Shown one piece after another: positions 1 through 6,872 of a DNA stretch of 18,907 nt (position 1 is the first letter of the stretch; the number at the start of each line of letters is the position of its first letter). Origin of the DNA: 66-474 sp040388785 (GTDB lineage Bacteria; Pseudomonadota; Gammaproteobacteria; Xanthomonadales; Rhodanobacteraceae); assembly GCA_040388785.1 (NCBI GenBank), contig JAZKBD010000071.1:1-18907 (forward strand), written 5' to 3'. Both the position numbers and the translations under genes were made by a program. Below the pieces are notes generated by a model, which was not told where the DNA came from, searched no databases, and saw nothing but the letters and a program-made list of their open reading frames with translations.

Positions 1-276
1 CACCGAGTTCTTCTGCTTCAGCTCGGTGAGGTTGATCAGGCGTTTCGGATCGCCGGCGTCGGCTTCGTCGCCAGAGACGTCGGCGGGCAGGCCGTTCGGA
101 TTGGCGCCTTGGCCATTGGGGCCACGCGAGTGGCGGCCGCGGCGGCGGCGGCCGCGATCGGGGCGGTTGCCACCGCGTTGCTGGCCTTCGCCATCGTTGC
201 CGGGGGCGTTGGATTCGGATGCAGCGGTGGACGCGCGGGCGTCATCACCCTGAACGGAGTTTTCGGTATCGGACAC
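1..276 (-). CDS. rho: Transcription termination factor Rho, N-terminal part (runs off the window)
   Basis: Rho is the hexameric RNA-dependent ATPase/translocase that terminates untranslated transcripts. Only the first 92 codons are present. The protein starts at a GTG (positions 276-274) with GAGG about seven bases upstream, and reads MSDTENSVQGDDARAS. A low-complexity hydrophilic stretch follows, including the arginine-rich run RGRRRRGRHSRG, then LINLTELKQK at about residues 80-89. LTELKQK is the start of the Rho N-terminal helix bundle, which in E. coli Rho lies at residue 1, so this protein carries a disordered extension of about 80 residues. The ATPase core is outside the window, so identity rests on the LTELK motif and the trxA neighbour. 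That context matches the trxA-rho order known from E. coli and Xanthomonas. Confidence 0.85.
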   Translation of the reverse strand, partial: MSDTENSVQGDDARASTAASESNAPGNDGEGQQRGGNRPDRGRRRRGRHSRGPNGQGANPNGLPADVSGDEADAGDPKRLINLTELKQKNSV

Positions 277-369
277 AGGTAAGCCTCATCGGCGCTCGAG
301 GCGCGGGAGGAAACAGAAAGGAAGATGGCCGGGCAAAAGCACCACCGGCCGGACGTCAATCTAGCATTA

Positions 370-400
370 CGCAAGGCCCGCAGACAAGCGGGGCCTTGCG
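370..400 (-). terminator. Hairpin in the trxA-rho intergenic leader
   Basis: CGCAAGGCCC (370-379) and GGGCCTTGCG (391-400) are perfect 10-base complements. The stem extends by two more pairs past one bulged base, leaving a loop of about six bases. On the minus (transcribed) strand it is followed by TAATGCTAGATT rather than a clean T-run, so it is not a canonical intrinsic terminator. It lies about 100 bases downstream of the trxA stop and about 95 bases before the rho start. It could partly terminate trxA transcripts, stabilise their 3' end, or belong to a rho autoregulatory leader. Confidence 0.5.
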
Positions 401-502
401 AAGGGTTCAGTTATACGTGGAGCGTTGCCGGTCGCGCACGCCTGAAGCGTGCTACAGCCGTGGGTTTGCAGGATTCGCGCGCGGCTCGTTCGCGACTTCG
501 CT

Positions 503-856
503 TCAGGCCGAAGCGCTGGACTGTCCTTGCGCAATCACCTTGTCGACCATCTGGGTCAGTTGCCCGCGGCCGACGGCGCCGATCTGGGTCGCTTCGACCT
601 TGCCGCCCTTGAACACCATCAGGGTCGGGATGCCGCGGATGCCATAGGTCATCGGCGTCTTCTGGTTTTCGTCGATGTTGATCTTCACGACCTTGAGACG
701 GCCCGAGTATTCCTTGGCGAGGTCGTCCAGCATCGGCGCGATCGATTTGCATGGCCCGCACCATTCCGCCCAGAAATCCAGCAGCACCGGCGTGTCGGAC
801 TTCAGCACCTCGGTTTCGAAATCGGCGTCTTTGACGTGGGTGATGTTCTCGCTCAT
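503..856 (-). CDS. trxA: Thioredoxin 1
   Basis: This is a small cytoplasmic dithiol-disulfide oxidoreductase that reduces ribonucleotide reductase, PAPS reductase, methionine sulfoxide reductases and other targets. The 117 residues match the usual length of about 108 plus a short tail. The redox motif WCGPC has its cysteines at residues 33 and 36, preceded by LLDFWAEW. The cis-proline loop GIPT (Pro77) and MVFKGGKV follow, as expected for the fold. I chose the ATG at 856-854, giving MSENITHV, because the longer upstream reading has no family similarity. The gene lies upstream of rho on the same strand and diverges from rhlB, the conserved E. coli arrangement. The 276 bases up to rhlB (857-1132) must hold both promoters. 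I see no convincing -35/-10 pair there. Confidence 0.96.
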   Translation of the reverse strand: MSENITHVKDADFETEVLKSDTPVLLDFWAEWCGPCKSIAPMLDDLAKEYSGRLKVVKINIDENQKTPMTYGIRGIPTLMVFKGGKVEATQIGAVGRGQLTQMVDKVIAQGQSSASA

Positions 857-1132
857 GGGTGGGCCTGCAACGGGACGATGTTCCGACAAGGTGGGGGAGA
901 AGCCGCGGGATTGCAAGCGCGGCCTGCTACAATCGAAACAGGCACTTGGGCCCGACGCACGAATCGTGTCGCCAGGCCGCTGCCGTCCCGCATGTTCGTG
1001 GCATTTCATCGCAACCCGTCGCGCGGTTCAAGCGCGGCGCTTTTCGCGACCGCCTTGTGAATCCGTCGGGTCGCGCAGTTCCTTACCAGCCTGCTGCCAC
1101 TCCTGGCACAAAACTCTTTGGCATAAAACTCC

Positions 1133-2455
1133 GTGGCCGACCAAGTTCTCACCGATACCTTCTTCGAACAATTCGACCTGCATCCGCACTTGGCAGCCGG
1201 TCTCGCCGAATGCGGCTTCACGCGCTGCACGCCGATCCAGGCGCTGACGTTGCCGGTCGCGCTCGAAGGCCGCGACGTCGCCGGACAGGCGCAGACCGGC
1301 ACCGGCAAGACCTGCGCGTTTCTGGTCGCGGTCATGAATCGCCTGCTCACCCGCGCCGCGATTCCGGAGCGCAAGGACAACGACCCGCGCGCGGTGATCC
1401 TCGCGCCCACGCGCGAACTGGCGATCCAGATCGACAAGGATGCGCAGGCGATCGGCCGGCAGACCGGCCTGCGTTTCGCGCTGATCTACGGCGGCGTCGA
1501 TTACGACAAGCAGCGCCAGCAGCTGCGCGACGGCTGCGACGTGATCATCGCGACACCGGGGCGTCTGATCGATTACTTCAAGCAGCACGTTTTCAGCTTC
1601 CGCGCGGTCGAGGCCACGGTGATCGACGAGGCCGACCGCATGTTCGATCTCGGCTTCATCAAGGACGTGCGTTACCTGCTGCGCAAGATGCCCGCGCGCG
1701 AAGAACGCCAAGGCATGCTGTTCTCGGCGACGCTCTCCTACCGCGTGCTGGAACTCGCCTACGAGCACATGAACCAGCCCGAGAAGCTGGTGGTGGAAAC
1801 CGAAAACGTCACTGCCGATCGCGTGCGCCAACAGGTGTATTTCCCCGCCAAGGAAGAAAAGATCCCATTGCTGCTGAACCTGCTGGAGCACTGCAATCCG
1901 CAGCGCAGCATCGTGTTCGTCAATACCCGCGCGGCCGCCGAACGCGTGACCGAACGCCTGCAGCGCCAGGGTTTCAAGGTCGGCGCGCTGTCGGGCGACG
2001 TGCCGCAGGCCAAGCGACAGAGATTGCTGGAGCGCTTCAAGAAGGGCGAAACCGACATCCTGGTCGCGACCGATGTCGCGGCACGCGGCCTGCACATTCC
2101 CGATGTCACCCACATCTTCAATTACGACTTGCCGCAGGATGGCGAGGATTACGTGCACCGCATCGGCCGCACCGCGCGACTGGGCGCCGAGGGCGACGCG
2201 ATCAGTTTTGCGTGTGATCTCTACGCGATGAACCTGCCGGACATCGAGCGCTACATCGGCATGCGGATTCCGGTGCAGGCGATCGAACCCGCATGGCTGG
2301 CCTCGCCGCCGCGGCGCGCGGTGGCGCACCACGATGAGGCTGAAGTCGAGGCGCCGCCGTCTGAAACGGCGGCCGCCGAGGCCAACGCTGCGGCGAACAA
2401 GCGCCGCCGCCGTCATCGCAAGCCGCAGAACCGCACGGCTGCACCCCGTCCCTGA
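1133..2455 (+). CDS. rhlB: DEAD-box ATP-dependent RNA helicase RhlB
   Basis: RhlB unwinds structured RNA and in gammaproteobacteria works with RNase E in the degradosome. All helicase motifs are visible in order: Q-motif FTRCTPIQ (about 29-36), motif I AQTGTGKT (53-60), PTRELAIQ (92-99), TPGRLID (141-147), DEAD (165-168), SAT (198-200), IVFVNTR, ATDVAARGLHIPDV and HRIGRTAR. The tail after about residue 380 is acidic and Ala-rich, then strongly basic (KRRRRHRK), like the RNA-binding tails of RhlB. The 440 residues are between the E. coli length and the longer Xanthomonas form. The GTG at 1133 is chosen because MADQVLTDTFFEQFDL aligns with the usual RhlB start. No clear Shine-Dalgarno sequence precedes it. 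The divergent trxA-rho neighbours support RhlB over other DEAD-box paralogues such as RhlE. Confidence 0.93.
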   Translation: MADQVLTDTFFEQFDLHPHLAAGLAECGFTRCTPIQALTLPVALEGRDVAGQAQTGTGKTCAFLVAVMNRLLTRAAIPERKDNDPRAVILAPTRELAIQIDKDAQAIGRQTGLRFALIYGGVDYDKQRQQLRDGCDVIIATPGRLIDYFKQHVFSFRAVEATVIDEADRMFDLGFIKDVRYLLRKMPAREERQGMLFSATLSYRVLELAYEHMNQPEKLVVETENVTADRVRQQVYFPAKEEKIPLLLNLLEHCNPQRSIVFVNTRAAAERVTERLQRQGFKVGALSGDVPQAKRQRLLERFKKGETDILVATDVAARGLHIPDVTHIFNYDLPQDGEDYVHRIGRTARLGAEGDAISFACDLYAMNLPDIERYIGMRIPVQAIEPAWLASPPRRAVAHHDEAEVEAPPSETAAAEANAAANKRRRRHRKPQNRTAAPRP

Positions 2456-2481
2456 TCAGCGTCGGTTCCCACTGCGGGCCG

Positions 2482-2502
2482 TGCCGCCCCGGAACGGCGG
2501 CA
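2482..2502 (+). terminator. Probable terminator hairpin after rhlB
   Basis: TGCCGCC (2482-2488) pairs perfectly with GGCGGCA (2496-2502) around a seven-base loop, followed by TTGTTGCT. It starts 26 bases after the rhlB stop and ends about 40 bases before the ftsE start, so it probably separates the two transcripts. The T-tract is short and interrupted. Confidence 0.5.
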
Positions 2503-2542
2503 TTGTTGCTAGGCTTTGCGATCCACCGGCGCCGGCATTTCC

Positions 2543-3220
2543 GTGATCCGATTCGATTCCGTCAGCAAGCGCTACCCCGAGGGCCGCGAGGCGCTGATCG
2601 ATGTGTCATTCAAGGTCGAAGCGGGCGAAATGTTGTTCGTCACCGGCCACTCGGGCGCGGGCAAGACCACATTGCTGAAATTGATCGCCTTGATCGAGCG
2701 CCCCAGCGGCGGCGCGATCGAGGTGCATGGCCGTGACCTGGCGCGCGTCCGCCATCGCGGCATTCCGCGGTTGCGCCGCGACATCGGCATGGTGTTCCAG
2801 GATCACCGCCTGCTGATGGACCGCAGCGTGGCCGACAATGTGGCGTTGCCGCTGGTGATCGCGGGCATCCCGCACGAGGAACGTGGCAAGCGCGTGCGCG
2901 GCGCGCTGGAAAAAGTCGGGCTGACCGGGCGCGGCAAGGATGCGCCGGCGGGATTGTCCACCGGCGAACAGCAGCGCGTCGGCATCGCGCGCGCGATCGT
3001 CGCGCGGCCCGCGCTGATCATCGCGGACGAACCTACAGGCAACCTCGATCCGCAACTGTCGGAAGAGATCATGCAGCTGTTCGTGAGCCTCAGGCAGACC
3101 GGCAGCACCATCCTGATCGCCAGTCACGATCTGGCCCTGCTGAAACGCATGAAACAACGCGTCGTGGTGCTCGACCACGGGCACCTGATCGACGACGTGC
3201 CGGGCAGCGAGGTTGCATGA
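2543..3220 (+). CDS. ftsE: Cell division ATP-binding protein FtsE
   Basis: FtsE is the ABC-type ATPase of the FtsEX complex. It sits at the divisome and drives FtsX to activate periplasmic peptidoglycan hydrolysis through EnvC-type adaptors; it is not a transporter. Visible motifs are Walker A GHSGAGKT (35-42), Q-loop MVFQDH, ABC signature LSTGEQQR (138-145), Walker B ALIIADEP (157-164), D-loop and H-loop SH (194-195). The GTG at 2543 gives MIRFDSVSKRYP, the standard FtsE N-terminus, and 225 residues, close to the usual 222. A TTG at 2516 would add nine residues with no family match. The stop overlaps the ftsX start as ATGA, which indicates translational coupling. Confidence 0.95.
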   Translation: MIRFDSVSKRYPEGREALIDVSFKVEAGEMLFVTGHSGAGKTTLLKLIALIERPSGGAIEVHGRDLARVRHRGIPRLRRDIGMVFQDHRLLMDRSVADNVALPLVIAGIPHEERGKRVRGALEKVGLTGRGKDAPAGLSTGEQQRVGIARAIVARPALIIADEPTGNLDPQLSEEIMQLFVSLRQTGSTILIASHDLALLKRMKQRVVVLDHGHLIDDVPGSEVA

Positions 3221-4170
3221 ACGCGCAGGCTTCCATGGCCAGTCCCGTGCGCCACACGCGTTTCGCGATGTGGCGCCGCCAACATGCGTGGTGCCTGCGC
3301 GACAGCCTGCGCCAGCTGGCGCGGCGGCCGTTCGGTACCGCGCTGACCATCGTGGTGATGGCGCTGGCCTTGGCGCTGCCGCTGGCGTTCTACCTGCTGC
3401 TGGTGAACGTGCAGCATCTCGCGACGGCGCTGGGCGATTCGCAGTCGGTCAACGTGTTTTTGAAAACGGACGTGGCGGCCGATGGTGCGGAGAAGCTTGC
3501 GACGACTCTGCGTGCACGCGCCGATGTCGGCACGGTGACGGTACGCACGCCGCGGCAAGGCCTGCAGGAATTGGCCGCGATGCAGGGCTTCGGCGACGCG
3601 ATCAAATCGCTGCCCGACAATCCGCTGCCGTTCGTGCTGCTGATCGAGCCACGTGCAGGCGCGGATCGCGCACAGGTGGAAACGCTGGTCGCTGCGGTGC
3701 GTGCGACACCCGGCATCGACCTGGTGCAGGACAACGGGCAATGGCGCGCGCGACTGGATGCGCTGATCGCGGTGGGCCAGCGCGTGACGCTGCTGCTGGC
3801 GGTGCTGCTGGGCGCAGCGGCGGTGCTGGTGATCGGCAATACCGTGCGACTGGACATCCGCAGCCGCGCGAACGATATCATCGTGCAGCAGTTGATCGGC
3901 GCCAGTGCGGGATTCGTGCGCAGGCCTTATCTTTATGAAGGCGCGTGGTATGGTCTCGCAGCCGGGCTGGTCGCGGTCCTGCTGGTGTTGCTGCTGGAAG
4001 CGGTGCTGGCGGCGCCGGTGCGTGAACTGGTCGCCAGTTACACGGGCCGGCTGCACTTCGGCGGATTGTCCTGGCCTACGCTCGGCATCGGGTGGGCCAT
4101 CGCCATCGTGCTGGGGTGGCTGGGCGCGCTGATCGCAAGCAGCCGCCATTTGCTGCACCCGCGGACCTGA
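3217..4170 (+). CDS. ftsX: Cell division protein FtsX
   Basis: FtsX is the inner-membrane partner of FtsE. Its periplasmic loop passes the ATPase-driven change to peptidoglycan hydrolase activators at the septum. The 317 residues show the expected topology: a basic cytoplasmic N-terminus (to about 38), a first membrane helix (about 40-64), a large periplasmic domain (about 65-187, with VNVFLKTDV at its start), then helices at about 188-210, 243-265 and 288-308. The segment RLDIRSRANDIIVQQLIGA after helix 2 is the conserved coupling-helix region of the FtsX/MacB-like permease fold. The start ATG overlaps the ftsE stop by four bases. The next gene starts 57 bases downstream with no clear terminator between, so read-through is plausible. 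Confidence 0.95.
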   Translation: MNAQASMASPVRHTRFAMWRRQHAWCLRDSLRQLARRPFGTALTIVVMALALALPLAFYLLLVNVQHLATALGDSQSVNVFLKTDVAADGAEKLATTLRARADVGTVTVRTPRQGLQELAAMQGFGDAIKSLPDNPLPFVLLIEPRAGADRAQVETLVAAVRATPGIDLVQDNGQWRARLDALIAVGQRVTLLLAVLLGAAAVLVIGNTVRLDIRSRANDIIVQQLIGASAGFVRRPYLYEGAWYGLAAGLVAVLLVLLLEAVLAAPVRELVASYTGRLHFGGLSWPTLGIGWAIAIVLGWLGALIASSRHLLHPRT

Positions 4171-4227
4171 AACCACACGCATCGAACGCAGGCGCGTTGC
4201 CGTTGCGCGCAAATCGACATACGAACC

Positions 4228-5061
4228 ATGAATGACGTCCTTCGCCACATCGCCAGTGACAATCCGCGCGTGATGGTGGTGGATGGCTCGAAGGTGGCGC
4301 GCACATTGATTTCGCGCGTGCTGGAAAAAGGCCTGCCCGGTGCGACGATCATCACCTGCGAAACCGGTGCCGAGGCCGAACAGTCGCTGCACACGGGTGT
4401 GATCGATCTGGTGACCACCGCGTTGCGCCTGCCTGACATGGACGGTGCGGATCTGGCGAAGTACGTGCGCGAACATGCGCCGCAGGCGTACATCCCGATC
4501 GTCGCGGTTTCCGGCGACGTGCAGGAGCGCCTGCAGAACCGGCAGATGGGCGACGAGATCACCGACTATTTCGACAAGGCCGCGGGCTATGCCGCACTGA
4601 CCGATTTCATTCGCGGCTACGTGCAGCCGAGCGAGCAGGTCGAGGGCACGGTGTTGTACGTCGAGGACAGCCGCGTGGTGGCGCTCGCGACCAGTCGCAT
4701 GCTGCAGCGCTACGGCTTGACCGTGCACCTCGCCGGCAGCGCTGAAGAAGCGGTGGAATTTCTCGGTGCTGCACAGGACCGTGGCGAGATCGGCGCCGAC
4801 GTGGTGCTGACCGACGTCAGCCTGAAGGGCGAAATGTCCGGTGGCGACCTGCTGGAGTGGATCCGCTACGACCTGCAGCTCGGCAAGGGACGCCTGCCGG
4901 TGCTGGTGATGACCGGCGACGAGAATCCCGAAAACCAGGCGGCGCTGCTCAAGGCCGGCGCCAACGACCTGGTCGAGAAGCCGGTGGACGAACGTCTGCT
5001 GATGACCAAGCTGATGTTCCAGTTGCGCGTATCGCAGCGGCGCCGATCCCAAACCGCATGA
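4228..5061 (+). CDS. Response regulator with two receiver domains, the first lacking its phospho-acceptor Asp
   Basis: The protein (277 residues) consists of two CheY-like receiver domains and no recognisable output domain. The second domain (about 140-270) has the full active site: acidic pair E146/D147, phospho-acceptor D196 in VVLTDVSLKG, T229 in VLVMTGDE and K251 in LVEKPVD. The first (about 13-130) keeps D19, S95 and K117. However, the segment that should read DLxxxD is DLVTTALRLPDMDG, with Ala65 (codon 4420-4422) in place of the Asp. It should therefore not be phosphorylated and is probably a pseudo-receiver used for binding or dimerisation. No histidine kinase is nearby, so the partner is unknown. 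The gene lies between ftsX and ung, with ung starting only six bases after its stop. A phospho-relay or scaffold role is inference. Confidence 0.88.
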   Translation: MNDVLRHIASDNPRVMVVDGSKVARTLISRVLEKGLPGATIITCETGAEAEQSLHTGVIDLVTTALRLPDMDGADLAKYVREHAPQAYIPIVAVSGDVQERLQNRQMGDEITDYFDKAAGYAALTDFIRGYVQPSEQVEGTVLYVEDSRVVALATSRMLQRYGLTVHLAGSAEEAVEFLGAAQDRGEIGADVVLTDVSLKGEMSGGDLLEWIRYDLQLGKGRLPVLVMTGDENPENQAALLKAGANDLVEKPVDERLLMTKLMFQLRVSQRRRSQTA

Positions 5062-5067
5062 TCCGCA

Positions 5068-5772
5068 ATGTCTGACGAGCGCCTGAAACTCGAACCGTCG
5101 TGGAAAGCGCGCTTGGGCGAATACTTCGACCGGCCGGACATGCATGCCTTGAGTGAATTCCTGCGCGCGGAAAAACACGCGGGCAAGCGGATCTACCCGC
5201 CGGGCCCCGAGATTTTCGCGGCGATGGATGCCACGCCGTTCGACGCGGTGAAAGTAGTGATCCTGGGCCAGGATCCTTATCACGGTCCCGGCCAGGCGCA
5301 CGGACTGTGTTTTTCTGTACGGCCGGGTGTGCCGGTGCCGCCATCGCTGCAGAACATCTTCAGCGAAATCGAAGGCGACCTCGGTATCGCGCGGCCCGAC
5401 CACGGCTGCCTGACGCCATGGGCGCGGCGCGGGGTGCTGCTGCTGAATTCCGTGCTGACGGTGCGGGCGGGCATGGCCGGTGCGCACCAAGGCAAGGGCT
5501 GGGAAGGGTTCACCGACAGGGCGATCGACGAGCTGAATCGGGAGCGGGACGGTCTGGTTTTCCTGTTGTGGGGCAGCTACGCGCAGGCCAAGGGCAAGCT
5601 GATCGATACCCGTCGGCATTGCGTCCTGAAGGCGCCGCATCCCTCGCCGCTGTCGGCGCACCGCGGTTTCCTGGGATGCCGGCACTTTTCCAAGGCCAAT
5701 CAATATCTTAAGGCAACCGGCCGGGCGCCGATCGATTGGTCGTTGCCGCCTCGAACGGCGCTGGAAGCATGA
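5068..5772 (+). CDS. ung: Uracil-DNA glycosylase, family 1
   Basis: Ung removes uracil from DNA, arising from cytosine deamination or dUMP misincorporation, as the first step of base-excision repair. The 234 residues match the usual 220-230. Hallmarks are the water-activating loop GQDPYHG (67-73, catalytic Asp69), the PPSLQNIF segment (91-98), LLLNSVLTV (uracil recognition region, 124-132) and the minor-groove intercalation loop HPSPLSAHRGF (191-201, catalytic His191). The ATG at 5068 gives MSDERLKLEPSW, a normal Ung N-terminus. It follows the response regulator by six bases, so the two are very probably co-transcribed. The rpoH promoter starts just after its stop. Confidence 0.97.
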   Translation: MSDERLKLEPSWKARLGEYFDRPDMHALSEFLRAEKHAGKRIYPPGPEIFAAMDATPFDAVKVVILGQDPYHGPGQAHGLCFSVRPGVPVPPSLQNIFSEIEGDLGIARPDHGCLTPWARRGVLLLNSVLTVRAGMAGAHQGKGWEGFTDRAIDELNRERDGLVFLLWGSYAQAKGKLIDTRRHCVLKAPHPSPLSAHRGFLGCRHFSKANQYLKATGRAPIDWSLPPRTALEA

Positions 5773-5784
5773 CTTCTGGCGGAC

Positions 5785-5812
5785 TTGTGTTTCCTGTACC
5801 GGCGAGTATAAT
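5785..5812 (+). promoter_or_regulatory. Sigma70-like promoter of rpoH
   Basis: TTGTGT (5785-5790) and a perfect TATAAT (5807-5812) are separated by 16 bases, just downstream of the ung stop. The expected start near 5819 gives a leader of about 110 bases that contains the CIRCE-like repeat. The perfect -10 makes this the best promoter candidate in the window. Confidence 0.7.
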
Positions 5813-5879
5813 TTATCGCATCACCCTCACGGCGAAGCCTCTCCCATCATCGGGACCGCGCGGGAACCTTCACGAGGGG

Positions 5880-5906
5880 TTGGCACTCCCATAGTTAGAG
5901 TGCCAA
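5880..5906 (+). promoter_or_regulatory. CIRCE-type operator (HrcA site) upstream of rpoH
   Basis: TTGGCACTC (5880-5888), a nine-base spacer, then GAGTGCCAA (5898-5906). The arms are exact reverse complements. The arm length and the nine-base spacer match the CIRCE consensus TTAGCACTC-N9-GAGTGCTAA, with one compensated A-to-G/T-to-C change in each arm. It lies in the predicted leader, 23 bases before the rpoH ATG and just before the Shine-Dalgarno-like GAGTGGGG (5914-5921). CIRCE elements are bound by HrcA and classically control groESL and the hrcA-dnaK operon. HrcA binding here is inferred from the sequence match. Confidence 0.85.
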
Positions 5907-5929
5907 TACAGACGAGTGGGGTAAAACCA

Positions 5930-6787
<858 letters not shown>

Positions 6788-6831
6788 GGTGCGATCGTCG
6801 CTGCTCGTGCTTCGTTTGATTCGATCACTTG

Positions 6832-6859
6832 GAGCCGCAGAGATGCGGCTCTTTGTTTT
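6832..6859 (+). terminator. Intrinsic terminator of rpoH
   Basis: GAGCCGCA (6832-6839), tetraloop GAGA, TGCGGCTC (6844-6851), then TTTGTTTT (6852-6859). It is an eight-base perfect GC-rich stem with a good T-tract, 44 bases after the rpoH stop. It ends 13 bases before the priA stop on the other strand. In the priA direction the stem also forms, but the bases after it are not T-rich, so it acts mainly for rpoH. Confidence 0.9.
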
Positions 6860-6872
6860 CCAGCTTCCGACT

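Noticed and set aside
928..933. TACAAT as a -10 box for rhlB, with TTGCAA (911-916) as -35
   Set aside because: The spacer would be only 11 bases, and no other acceptable -35 lies at 16-18 bases.
1045..1075. Inverted repeat CGCGACC...GGTCGCG upstream of rhlB as a terminator or operator
   Set aside because: It has a seven-base stem with a 17-base spacer, no T-tract, and GC-rich surroundings where such repeats are expected by chance.
859..2217. A 452-codon plus-strand frame overlapping rhlB
   Set aside because: It is a frame-shifted shadow of rhlB, Arg/Ala/Gly-rich, with no domain.
3124..5703. An 859-codon open frame on the minus strand across ftsX, the response regulator and ung
   Set aside because: It is antisense to three genes with unmistakable family motifs. 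Its translation is His/Gln/Arg-rich low complexity with no domain, as expected from reading GC-rich codons backwards.
5863..5890. A sigmaE-type promoter for rpoH (GGAACCTT followed by TCCCA)
   Set aside because: The -35 has an extra C and the -10 is a poor match. The upstream sigma70-like TATAAT is much better.
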